From: an uncultured Clostridia bacterium
Lineage (GTDB): Bacteria; Bacillota; Clostridia; Peptostreptococcales; Anaerovoracaceae
NCBI GenBank assembly: GCA_934255545.1
Contig: CAKQOE010000045.1
Span: forward strand, 1-16,362
Reading direction: 5' to 3'
DNA length: 16,362 nt
Position numbers and translations under genes: made by a program
Shown here: piece by piece, positions 1-6,315 of the stretch
Layout of the letters: each line of letters begins with the position of its first letter
Numbering within the stretch: position 1 is the stretch's first letter
Notes under the pieces: model-generated
Told to the model about the DNA's origin: nothing
Databases searched by the model: none
What the model saw: the letters and a program-made list of their open reading frames with translations, nothing else

Positions 1-294
1 AATCAGTGCATAGAACTTTGGTTTTTATTACATTTTAGTTTCTTCCAGTCAGATATTCATAGAAGCGATTACTGGCCCAAATTATCTGAATGGTTAAAGA
101 ACATTGGACAGGGAGAATATTCAAAGGGAAGGACAGACATGTTCCGAATTTTGTGGCCTTTCATGGATTTTGCAATAGCAAATGCTGAACGGTTGGATGC
201 AATGAATGAAGGAAAAACTCCGGCAAGTTCGGCACCGGGGACAAAAGTACATGTACTGATAAAACATTTAAGACCGTACTTGAAAATGGAGTAA
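1..294 (+). CDS. rloB: RloB-family protein, C-terminal part (5' end outside window)
   Basis: The first frame is open from base 1 to a TAA at 292-294 and gives 97 residues. It begins with NQCIELWFLLHF, which fits the conserved N-P-C-F-E-L-W-L-L-L-H-F block of RloB-family proteins. It continues with the family's C-terminal pattern: an alanine-rich helix (AIANAERL) followed by T-x-V-H-x-L-I-x-x-L. RloB proteins are accessory products of restriction and AAA-ATPase type phage-defence loci; the biochemical role is poorly defined and a nuclease-like (Toprim-like) function has been suggested. Roughly the first half of a typical ~200-residue protein lies outside the window, so I cannot tell whether the gene is intact. 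The downstream partner gene is clearly broken, so this may be a defence locus in decay. Assignment rests on motif recognition only. Confidence 0.72.
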   Translation, partial: NQCIELWFLLHFSFFQSDIHRSDYWPKLSEWLKNIGQGEYSKGRTDMFRILWPFMDFAIANAERLDAMNEGKTPASSAPGTKVHVLIKHLRPYLKME

Positions 295-395
295 TGTGCA
301 TATTATTCTTTCTTAAAGGGAAAGAGTAGATTTTGGATATCACAATTATTTGATTACGTGGTTTGATAAAGAAAGATGTTTACGAAGGAGACGTA

Positions 396-458
396 ATGAA
401 GATAACAAAAATTCATATAGAAAATTTTTGCTCAATTAAGAATCTACCATTAATCTAA
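396..458 (+). pseudogene. N-terminal remnant of a P-loop (AAA/OLD/SMC-like) ATPase gene
   Basis: An ATG at 396 with a good Shine-Dalgarno (GAAGGAG, 384-390) opens 20 codons reading MKITKIHIENFCSIKNLPLI and then stops (TAA 456-458). This is the typical first beta-strand of RecF/OLD/AAA_15-type ATPases (M-K-I-x-K-I-x-I-E-N-F-R-S-I-K-N-L). Adding one base near 447-449 would continue the reading as I-N-L-K-E-G-I, exactly what normally precedes the Walker A region, so a one-base deletion is likely. The rest of the gene, including Walker A, is missing: a terminator hairpin begins at 464. Because it follows an RloB-like gene, the lost protein may have been its ATPase partner, although the usual order places the ATPase first. 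Too short for any function now. Confidence 0.6.
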
Positions 459-463
459 AGGAA

Positions 464-500
464 GGCATCCGTCGGAGTAAGATCCGGCGGATGTCTTTTT
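464..500 (+). terminator. Rho-independent terminator
   Basis: Arms 464-476 and 483-495 pair over 13 bp (two G-T wobbles) around the loop GTAAGA and are followed directly by five T. It closes the RloB/ATPase-remnant side and insulates the ABC operon downstream. Confidence 0.85.
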
Positions 501-519
501 GAATTATGTGATCGGTTTT

Positions 520-563
520 AGTCTTAACGTTTTCTTAAGGTATCTTAAGTCAATGTTAAGACT
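520..563 (+). promoter_or_regulatory. Phased TCTTAA repeats inside an inverted repeat, upstream of the ABC-operon promoter
   Basis: TCTTAA occurs at 522-527, 533-538 and 543-548, that is at steps of 11 and 10 bp on the same face of the helix. The array is bracketed by a perfect 9-bp inverted repeat, AGTCTTAAC (520-528) and GTTAAGACT (555-563). Direct hexamer repeats at about one helical turn, ending some 24 bp before a -35 box, are the usual layout of an OmpR-type response-regulator activation site. No sensor kinase or regulator gene lies in the window, so the binding protein is unknown. Confidence 0.45.
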
Positions 564-571
564 TTTTAGTG

Positions 572-601
572 TTGACAGTGTACTATGAATGATAGTACAC
601 T
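572..601 (+). promoter_or_regulatory. Promoter with overlapping YtrA-type operator for the GntR-ABC operon
   Basis: The -35 box is a perfect TTGACA (572-577). After an 18-bp spacer, TACACT (596-601) is the best -10. A perfect 10-bp inverted repeat, AGTGTACTAT (577-586) and ATAGTACACT (592-601), separated by GAATG, covers the whole spacer. Its outer hexamers read AGTGTA-N13-TACACT, which is the operator I recall as reported for Bacillus subtilis YtrA. The first downstream gene encodes a YtrA-type regulator, so autorepression by blocking polymerase is the natural reading. Confidence 0.85.
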
Positions 602-781
602 ATAAACACAGCGAGGGGCGGGTCCGGAGGACGCGCCGGGCCGGGAGGCTTATTTCTTACGGAGCTGCGCGGCGGCGTTTGTAAGGTTTATGGGCCGCGG
701 CGCGGCATGCGGTGCGCCGGGCGCACGTCAGGATCGCTGGCTTTTATTCATTTAAGTTGATCGAGGAAGGAGGTATGAGGT
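602..781 (+). other. GC-rich structured 5' leader of the ABC operon
   Basis: About 170 bases separate the promoter from the first gene, with no credible ORF. Bases 610-730 are far richer in GC than the surroundings and can fold: GGTCCGG (621-627) with CCGGGCC (636-642), GCTGCGC (664-670) with GCGCGGC (700-706), and GTGCGC-CGG-GCGCAC (712-726). No hairpin is followed by a T-run, so I see no classical attenuator. The leader ends in a strong Shine-Dalgarno, GAAGGAGGT (766-774). Together with the promoter region, the stretch 459-781 holds no protein gene. Confidence 0.5.
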
Positions 782-1165
782 TTGTTTCAGATAGATCTGA
801 AAAGCAGAAAATCGATCTATGAGCAGGTCATTGATGACGTCAAGGAACTGATAGTTACGGGTGTCCTGCCTGCAGAATCGAAGCTTCCGTCTGTGAGGGA
901 GCTTTCGAAAACTCTTACCGTGAATCCTAATACGGTTCAAAAGGCGTATCGGGAATTAGAGCATCAGGGGTATATATACACGGTAACGGGACTTGGCTGC
1001 TTTGTCGCCGCGCGCGAGGAAAAGCAGATAGACATGAAGAGAGTGAAGCAGATCATGGAAGAACTTACTTTAGCTATAAGGGAGCTGATGTATCTCGGCG
1101 TAACGGCTGACGAGATCATAAAAAAAATCGATGGGATCTACAAGGAGAGGAGTGTTCAGAGTTGA
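782..1165 (+). CDS. GntR-family transcriptional regulator, YtrA subfamily
   Basis: A 127-residue DNA-binding protein, probably the repressor of its own operon. Residues ~10-76 form the GntR winged helix-turn-helix (SIYEQVIDDVKELI, then LPSVRELSKTLTVNPNTVQKAYRELE, written here as a description of the HTH, and the wing GYIYTVTGLGCFV). The tail of ~50 residues is short and helical, as in the YtrA subfamily, which lacks the large effector domain of other GntR proteins. The start is a TTG at 782, chosen because GAAGGAGGT (766-774) sits 7 nt upstream and family members begin F/I-Q-I-D. It overlaps the next gene by 4 nt (TTGA), implying translational coupling. Family members often respond to cell-wall antibiotics, peptides or membrane stress; the inducer here cannot be read from sequence. 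Confidence 0.9.
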   Translation: MFQIDLKSRKSIYEQVIDDVKELIVTGVLPAESKLPSVRELSKTLTVNPNTVQKAYRELEHQGYIYTVTGLGCFVAAREEKQIDMKRVKQIMEELTLAIRELMYLGVTADEIIKKIDGIYKERSVQS

Positions 1166-2064
1166 TCACAGTAAAGAATGTAAACAAGTTCTTCGACGAT
1201 TATCATGCGCTGAATGACTTGTCTTTAAACGTAAAGAGCGGTTCGATATACGGCCTTGTCGGTACGAACGGTTCGGGTAAAACGACTATAATCAAGCATC
1301 TGACGGGAGTGCTGAGGCAGGATTCAGGGGAGATACTGTTTGACGGCGAGCCTGTTTATGAAAATGCGGAGCTCAAGAAAAAGCTGGGGTATATCCCTGA
1401 CGATCTGAGCTATCTGGCTACGTTTACGATGAAGGACGCGGCAAAGTACTACAAGTCTGTCTATCCTGTGTGGGATCAGGAAAGATACGATGCGATGGTC
1501 GAAAAGTTCGGCCTGCAGAGCAGGAAAAGGATACATAACTTTTCAAAGGGGATGCAGAAGCAGGCGGCTTTCATACTGACTATGTGTACGCATCCGAAGT
1601 ACCTTATACTCGATGAGCCTATAGACGGTCTCGATCCTATCATCAGAAAGCTGGTGTGGAAGTATGTTATAGAAGATGTTTCCGGCTCAGGCATGACGGT
1701 CCTCGTTTCGTCGCACAATCTGCGTGAGATGGAAGGTATATGCGACTGCATCGGCATACTCGATAAGGGCGTTATGAAGATCGAGCGCGATCTTGACGAG
1801 CTCAAGTCCGATATACACAAAATACAGGTCGCTTACAGCGAGGACGGCGATCATTCAGAGAAATTTAAAGACCTTAACGTTCTGCACCACGAACAGAGGG
1901 GAAGCGTGGATCTGCTGATCGTAAGGAACGAAAAGGACTTTGTAAGAAAGACTCTCGATGCGGGCAGGCCGCTTATATTTGATATGCTGCCGCTCACGCT
2001 CGAAGAGATATTCATATATGAACTGGGAGGTGAGAACTATGAAATCAGCGACATCATATTTTAA
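1162..2064 (+). CDS. ABC transporter ATP-binding protein (YtrB-like)
   Basis: The 300-residue ATPase energises the adjoining permease. Walker A is GTNGSGKTT (34-42), the signature is the divergent FSKGMQKQ (127-134) typical of YtrB/EcsA-like exporters, Walker B is LILDEP (148-153) and the H-loop histidine is H185. Residues 200-300 are a C-terminal extension common in ABC-2 type exporters. The start is a TTG at 1162 overlapping the regulator's TGA; AGGAG at 1148-1152 is 9 nt upstream and an ATG is not available nearby. The 3' end overlaps the permease start by 26 nt. Substrate is unknown; by family and regulator it is likely a peptide, lipid or cell-envelope stress function. Confidence 0.93.
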   Translation: MITVKNVNKFFDDYHALNDLSLNVKSGSIYGLVGTNGSGKTTIIKHLTGVLRQDSGEILFDGEPVYENAELKKKLGYIPDDLSYLATFTMKDAAKYYKSVYPVWDQERYDAMVEKFGLQSRKRIHNFSKGMQKQAAFILTMCTHPKYLILDEPIDGLDPIIRKLVWKYVIEDVSGSGMTVLVSSHNLREMEGICDCIGILDKGVMKIERDLDELKSDIHKIQVAYSEDGDHSEKFKDLNVLHHEQRGSVDLLIVRNEKDFVRKTLDAGRPLIFDMLPLTLEEIFIYELGGENYEISDIIF

Positions 2065-4306
2065 AGTATCGTTCTCTGTGATAAAGGACGATTTCAGAAG
2101 ATTCTGGGCTGTTCCGCTGATAGGATTCATGTTTTACTTCTTCAGCAGCATCTTCGTTATACTTATGTACATGAGAGACACAGGTGTAAATGGGTATGGA
2201 AATGATATGCTCGCCGGTTTTGTGGATAACCTGCTTCATGGCGGATATATAGTTAATATGTTAAATATAATCTGGATGTCGGTGCTTTCGGTACTTCTCG
2301 TGTTCAGATATATTCACAACTCGGGACACGTGATAGCGGTTCACTCGCAGCCGTTTACGCGTGCGACGCTTCTTAACAGCCATACGGTATCGTGCGTGCT
2401 GCTGATAGCGCTGCCTATCGTACTTACAGGAATAATACTTCTTATCATAGCGCATCCTGTGTACTACAACAGTGAGTATTACAGTTCAGCGGGCGAGATG
2501 GCAGATCTGTTTGCGAGGGTGAGCGTTCTCAGGTGGATGTGGGAATCATTCCTTACAGCTATGTTCATAATGGCTGTATCCATAGCTGCGGGCATGGTCA
2601 CAGGCACTTCATTCCACCATGCGATAGCGGCGCTCGGTTTCAACGCGGTTGCTCCTGTATGCACAGGGCTGCTCACTGAGTATTTTAGCACATATCTTTT
2701 CGGATATGTTCATCCTGACTGGATCGGCAAAGCTATAATGCATATGTCTCCGGCGCTCAATGTAAGTGAGGGAGAATTCCTTTCAGCGAGTGAAAATGTG
2801 TATTATATCGTGCTTGTAGTACTTATATACGCGCTGGCTATGTTCCTCTATAAAAAGAGAAAGCTTGAGCGCGCTTCTGAGGGTATCGTGTTTAAGGCTG
2901 TAGACGTGCTCGTTACGCTGATATTCGGCTACCTGGGCATGACGGCTCTGGGACTTACTTTCGACAGTGTATTTGAAGGATCGAAGGCGGCCACGACGAT
3001 CGGATATATAGCAGGAGCCATACTCGGTATGCTCATAGTCAGAATGGTCATCATGAAGACTGTACGTGTGTTCAACAAAAAGACCGTAATGATCATGGGC
3101 GGATATCTTGTGATAGCTCTTATGTTCTTCGCGGGTCTGAACTTTAACGTCACGGGATATGAGACACATATAGAAGAAGACGCCGATGCCATAAGAGTAA
3201 GTATGCCATATACTGTCAACAATGTAATGATCGACAGCGCGATAGTCGAAGATGATGACGCGAAGGCGGCTGCTATGGATCTTCATAGATTCATAATCAA
3301 AAACAAGGCTCTTATAAAAGAAGTTAAAGAAGCAAATAATGACATAAACGACTACGACGGATATGAGATCGGTGGATATGAGGACATGGTATATGTCAGC
3401 TTCAATTATCTGAAGGGAAGCGGAGAAGACCGGAAGACAGTTGAATCGAGAAGCTATGATGTTCCTGCGTACCTCATACTTAACAGCGATGAGATGAAGG
3501 CATTAGCAGATACAGGCGTATTTTCAAAGTACGCGGTGGATCAGCTGCCTGCATCGGAAGACGTGGAGTATATAAATATCGCTTCGGGCGCGTATGATTC
3601 AGACACGCCTTACGGTACGAGTTTGATGGAAAAAAGCTTGATGTGCTCCGACGCGGCTCAGGTGAAGGGTCTTATGGCTGCTGTTGAAAAAGACATGCGT
3701 GAAATGACGTATGAGGATATAAAAAACAACTACAAAATGCCTTCGATAGGTGTGTTGGAAGTGACATATAATGTCAAGGCCGGCGCAGAACCTGAAGAAA
3801 GCGATGAAGAAAATATCCAGCCTATAAGCGAGATAACATCTTCTGCTGCAGCTAGTACAAAGAAACGTATCATCGGATCGGAAGAATACCGTATCACTCT
3901 GAACAGGGCTTACAGAAACACTCTGGCATGGCTTGAAGCAAACGGATACGGAGCTGCGATACAGTACGATCCTTCTTACTGGAGCTTTGCTGTTGTCTGC
4001 GATATTGAAAACGGAAGCGCTGTATCGGAGGATGCTCCGCAGAGCTATTCGCTCAATGAGGTACCGCAGAAGGCTGAAGGTGTCAATGTCATCACCGATC
4101 CGGCAACTATAAAGGCTCTTTATGAAGGCGCGAGCTCGCATATGGCTATCGGCCCTATGACTGATATGAATACAGCCGGAAACAATGTCTATATGGTGAG
4201 ATTCTATCACAGAACGACGGCTGATACAGACGGTTACTACGAAAATTTCCGCGCGTACGTCGATGGCTCTTACTATAACGAGCTTACTGAAGCTAATGAA
4301 GCATAA
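2039..4306 (+). CDS. ABC-2 type permease with large extracytoplasmic C-terminal domain
   Basis: A 755-residue membrane protein, the transport partner of the ATPase just upstream. The start ATG at 2039 has an excellent Shine-Dalgarno GGGAGGTGA (2025-2033); an in-frame ATG at 1958 lies deep in the previous gene and has none. I count about nine hydrophobic segments in residues 22-380, roughly at 22-45, 70-92, 115-138, 165-186, 188-212, 254-273, 287-308, 322-345 and 358-378. Residues ~380-755 are soluble, acidic and without membrane segments, so they should lie outside the cell. This resembles permeases in Lachnospiraceae and relatives carrying a C-terminal domain of unknown function (possibly DUF6449; not verified). 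The extracytoplasmic half could sense or bind substrate, but no motif proves this. Confidence 0.82.
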   Translation: MKSATSYFKVSFSVIKDDFRRFWAVPLIGFMFYFFSSIFVILMYMRDTGVNGYGNDMLAGFVDNLLHGGYIVNMLNIIWMSVLSVLLVFRYIHNSGHVIAVHSQPFTRATLLNSHTVSCVLLIALPIVLTGIILLIIAHPVYYNSEYYSSAGEMADLFARVSVLRWMWESFLTAMFIMAVSIAAGMVTGTSFHHAIAALGFNAVAPVCTGLLTEYFSTYLFGYVHPDWIGKAIMHMSPALNVSEGEFLSASENVYYIVLVVLIYALAMFLYKKRKLERASEGIVFKAVDVLVTLIFGYLGMTALGLTFDSVFEGSKAATTIGYIAGAILGMLIVRMVIMKTVRVFNKKTVMIMGGYLVIALMFFAGLNFNVTGYETHIEEDADAIRVSMPYTVNNVMIDSAIVEDDDAKAAAMDLHRFIIKNKALIKEVKEANNDINDYDGYEIGGYEDMVYVSFNYLKGSGEDRKTVESRSYDVPAYLILNSDEMKALADTGVFSKYAVDQLPASEDVEYINIASGAYDSDTPYGTSLMEKSLMCSDAAQVKGLMAAVEKDMREMTYEDIKNNYKMPSIGVLEVTYNVKAGAEPEESDEENIQPISEITSSAAASTKKRIIGSEEYRITLNRAYRNTLAWLEANGYGAAIQYDPSYWSFAVVCDIENGSAVSEDAPQSYSLNEVPQKAEGVNVITDPATIKALYEGASSHMAIGPMTDMNTAGNNVYMVRFYHRTTADTDGYYENFRAYVDGSYYNELTEANEA

Positions 4307-4362
4307 ACGGAAAATAAATAAATAAGGGCAGAAAGCCTGACGCGGCGTCACCGCCGCAGCAG

Positions 4363-4416
4363 GACCGGGGCGCATAATGTATACAAGTAACATGACCGGG
4401 CGCCCCGGTCTTTTTT
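4363..4416 (+). terminator. Rho-independent terminator of the ABC operon, with an alternative long stem
   Basis: GACCGGG (4394-4400), loop CGC and CCCGGTC (4404-4410) are followed by six T. An upstream copy, GACCGGGGCGC (4363-4373), can instead pair with GCGCCCCGGTC (4400-4410) over 11 bp across a 26-nt loop, giving the same 3' end. A small 6-bp hairpin, TGACGC-G-GCGTCA, lies at 4338-4350. Confidence 0.85.
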
Positions 4417-4465
4417 CTGTTTTTTTCTGAATTTCGGTAAAAAATTCAGATTTGTAAAAAAACAT

Positions 4466-4493
4466 TTGTAATAAGTTTGTTTTATGGTAATAT
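4466..4493 (+). promoter_or_regulatory. Probable promoter of hup
   Basis: TTGTAA (4466-4471), a 16-bp spacer and TAATAT (4488-4493) lie in an AT-rich stretch between the ABC-operon terminator and hup. They leave a leader of ~35 nt that contains the Shine-Dalgarno. Confidence 0.5.
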
Positions 4494-4534
4494 GGTACAG
4501 GCGCGATTCAAAAAACTTAATGGAGGATTTGAAA

Positions 4535-4828
4535 ATGAATAAAAATGAATTAGTTACAGAAATTTATAGCAAGATAAAGGCTACAAAGAAGGACGCTACA
4601 AAGAAGGATGCTGAGGCAGGCCTCAACGCAGTTATTGCTGCTATCACAGAAGCTCTCGCTGAAGGTGAAAAGGTACAGCTCATCGGCTTTGGTACATTTG
4701 AAACTAAGGAAAGAGCTGCAAGAGAAGGCAGAAACCCAAGAAAGCCGGGCGAAACTATCAAGATCCCTGCTTGCAAGGCACCTGCATTCAAGGCCGGTAA
4801 GGCTCTTAAGGATGCTGTAAACAAATAA
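4535..4828 (+). CDS. hup: HU family DNA-binding protein
   Basis: A 97-residue histone-like protein that bends and compacts DNA as a dimer. The arm and signature GEKVQLIGFGTFETKERAAREGRNP, described here as the HU beta-saddle and arm (about residues 44-69), and the tail PAFKAGKALKDAVNK are diagnostic. The start ATG at 4535 has TGGAGG at 4521-4526; the longer frame from 4484 would run through the promoter. It is ~6 residues longer than usual (90-92). Most of the excess comes from a tandem duplication near residues 17-26 (ATKKD-ATKKD), encoded by two nearly identical 15-bp units (4581-4610). One cysteine occurs in PACKAPAF, an unusual place for HU. Codons are biased towards favoured ones, as expected for a highly expressed gene. 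Monocistronic. Confidence 0.97.
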   Translation: MNKNELVTEIYSKIKATKKDATKKDAEAGLNAVIAAITEALAEGEKVQLIGFGTFETKERAAREGRNPRKPGETIKIPACKAPAFKAGKALKDAVNK

Positions 4829-4860
4829 TCTATCAGAAAAAAGTTTTTTATTCATAAAGC

Positions 4861-4921
4861 AAAAAAAGAGGACAGGGAAGCGTATGCCGCTCATAAAGAT
4901 CGGCATACACATCCCCGTCCT
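4861..4921 (-). terminator. Terminator for the patB transcript
   Basis: Read on the minus strand, an imperfect long hairpin (GTCCT/AGGAC at the base, CCC/GGG, then the 8-bp arms 4882-4889 and 4901-4908 around an 11-nt loop) ends in seven T (4867-4861). On the plus strand it follows hup by ~35 nt but lacks a good T-run, so any effect on hup would be weaker. Confidence 0.75.
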
Positions 4922-4943
4922 TTCGCATTTCCGTAAACAAACG

Positions 4944-4983
4944 AGAGCCGCGCGCCCTGAAAAAGCAAAAGGCGCGCCGCTCT
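4944..4983. repeat. GC-rich inverted repeat downstream of patB
   Basis: AGAGCCGCGCGCC (4944-4956) pairs with GGCGCGCCGCTCT (4971-4983) at 12 of 13 positions around a 14-base A-rich loop. It lies in the 3' untranslated part of the patB transcript, between stop codon and terminator. Confidence 0.6.
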
Positions 4984-4994
4984 GCCTGCAGCCG

Positions 4995-5075
4995 GGCAGC
5001 CGTCTGACGACCGCTGCCCGCCGCCCCGCACTGCGCAGCCCCCAGACTACGGCAGCCGTCGTGCGACCGCTGCCC
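4995..5075. repeat. Imperfect 25-bp direct repeat at the 3' end of patB
   Basis: Bases 4995-5019 and 5051-5075 agree at 22 of 25 positions; only the central three differ (TGA versus GTG). The second copy encodes the last residues of PatB (AVARRLP); the first lies beyond the stop, 56 bp away and therefore in another frame. Confidence 0.65.
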
Positions 5076-6225
5076 CAAGCCTCTCAAGCGCCTCTCGCAG
5101 AACAGCGCGCGGGCACGCAGCGTTTATACGCTGAAAACCAAGCCCCTCCGGGCCGAACATAGTGCCTCCGTCGAGCCACAGGCCTGCATCGGTCACAAAC
5201 TGCTCTATCTCATCTTCTGTGAGCGCGAGCTCACGCATGTCGAGCCATAGCAGGTAAAGCCCTTCAGGCTCGACCAGCTTAACTCCTTTTATTTCATTAT
5301 TCACATATTCACGCACAAAGTCGATATTGCCCCTGAGATAAGAGCGCAGCTCATAAAGCCACTCGCTGCCGCCGAGGTAGGCCGCCTCGCACGCGATCAT
5401 ACCCATAGTATTGAGCGAGCCTATGGAGAGCGCCGTCAGCTCAGCCTTAAAGCGGCGGCGCAGGCTGTCGTTCGGTATAAATATATTTGAAGCCTGCAGT
5501 CCTGCAAGGTTGAACGTCTTACTCGGCGCAGTGCATACGACGCAGTTCTGCGCAAATTCGTCGCTCAGAGAAGCAAATACCCTGTGCTTGCGCTCAGTCC
5601 ACACGAAATCGCAGTGTATCTCGTCAGAAACGACTATAACGCCGTGCTTAAGGCAGATGTCGCCGGCGCGGCGCAGCTCTTCCTCAGTCCATACGCGTCC
5701 GACAGGATTGTGCGGGCTGCACAGTATATACATCTTTACATTGTTTTCAACTATCTGTTTCTCGAAATCGTCAAAGTCTATAGTATAATGACCGTTTTTG
5801 TCAAGAACGAGAGGCGAGTTTACAAGCCTGCGGCCGTTCTGCTCTATTACATTGCTGAAGGGGTAGTAAACAGGGCGGTTTATGATGATCGCGTCGTCTG
5901 GTTCTGTAAGAGAGCGGACCGCGACAGACAGAGCGCATACGACGCCCGGAGTCTGCACTATCCATCGGCGCTGCGGCTTAAAATCGAAATTATCGCTGAA
6001 CCATCCCGTGACAGCCTCGTAATATGAGTCAGGCGGGAACGAATATCCGAATATCCCGTGCTCGACACGGGCAGAAAGCGCTTCCTTTACGGGGTCCGGA
6101 ACGCTGAAATCCATATCTGCGACCCACAGCGGCATGAGGCCGTCGGGCTTATGAAATATATGTCCGCTGTCATATTTCATGGAGCCTGTACCACGGCGTT
6201 CGATCACTTCATCAAAATCATACAT
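5047..6225 (-). CDS. patB: PatB/MalY-type PLP-dependent C-S lyase (aminotransferase fold class I)
   Basis: The 392-residue enzyme belongs to the MalY/PatB branch of the aminotransferase family, most of which are cystathionine beta-lyases or cysteine desulfhydrases rather than true transaminases. Diagnostic features: the opening YDFDEVIERRGTGSMKYD, PLWVADMDF (33-41), CSPHNPVGRVW (169-179), the PLP-ring aspartate in VSDEIHCDF (D201) and the Schiff-base lysine in APSKTFNLAGLQ (K236). The start ATG at 6223-6225 is preceded by a strong GGAGGTGA (6240-6233 on this strand). Length and ends match the family. It is a single-gene unit with its own terminator and diverges from sppA; the two promoters interlock. 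Whether it makes homocysteine, degrades cysteine or acts as a MalY-like regulator cannot be decided from sequence. Confidence 0.93.
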   Translation of the reverse strand: MYDFDEVIERRGTGSMKYDSGHIFHKPDGLMPLWVADMDFSVPDPVKEALSARVEHGIFGYSFPPDSYYEAVTGWFSDNFDFKPQRRWIVQTPGVVCALSVAVRSLTEPDDAIIINRPVYYPFSNVIEQNGRRLVNSPLVLDKNGHYTIDFDDFEKQIVENNVKMYILCSPHNPVGRVWTEEELRRAGDICLKHGVIVVSDEIHCDFVWTERKHRVFASLSDEFAQNCVVCTAPSKTFNLAGLQASNIFIPNDSLRRRFKAELTALSIGSLNTMGMIACEAAYLGGSEWLYELRSYLRGNIDFVREYVNNEIKGVKLVEPEGLYLLWLDMRELALTEDEIEQFVTDAGLWLDGGTMFGPEGLGFQRINAACPRAVLREALERLGAAVARRLP

Positions 6226-6270
6226 TTATATATCACCTCCGGGTTGTTATCATGTTCATTACATATAGGA

Positions 6271-6299
6271 ATGATATATTAACCAATTGAAATGCGCAA
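6271..6299 (-). promoter_or_regulatory. Probable patB promoter
   Basis: On the minus strand TTGCGC (6299-6294), a 17-bp spacer and TATCAT (6276-6271) would start a transcript with a leader of ~40 nt. The -35 box lies beside the -35 of the divergent sppA promoter. Confidence 0.45.
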
Positions 6300-6315
6300 C
6301 GGTCTAATGTAAGAT
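6287..6315 (+). promoter_or_regulatory. Probable sppA promoter
   Basis: TTGAAA (6287-6292), a 17-bp spacer and TAAGAT (6310-6315) make a good sigma-A match. Transcription would begin near 6322, leaving ~90 nt of leader before the chosen sppA start. Confidence 0.65.

Noticed and set aside
1..600. Insertion-sequence scar explaining the truncated ATPase
   Set aside because: No transposase fragment, terminal inverted repeats or target duplication are visible; a simple deletion plus frameshift is enough.
602..781. Known riboswitch or T-box in the ABC-operon leader
   Set aside because: I could not find a T-box sequence, a terminator/antiterminator pair or any riboswitch core that I recognise; only GC-rich stems are visible.
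2783..3286. 167-residue minus-strand open frame
   Set aside because: Antisense shadow of the permease, with tyrosine/histidine-rich low-likelihood composition and no start signal.
3599..4465. 288-residue open frame on the minus strand
   Set aside because: It lies antisense to the permease gene and across its terminator, has no Shine-Dalgarno and shows no family pattern; codon use supports the plus-strand gene.
4848..5162. Small frames on both strands between hup and patB
   Set aside because: They run through a terminator and GC-rich repeats, lack start signals and have arginine/alanine-rich shadow composition.
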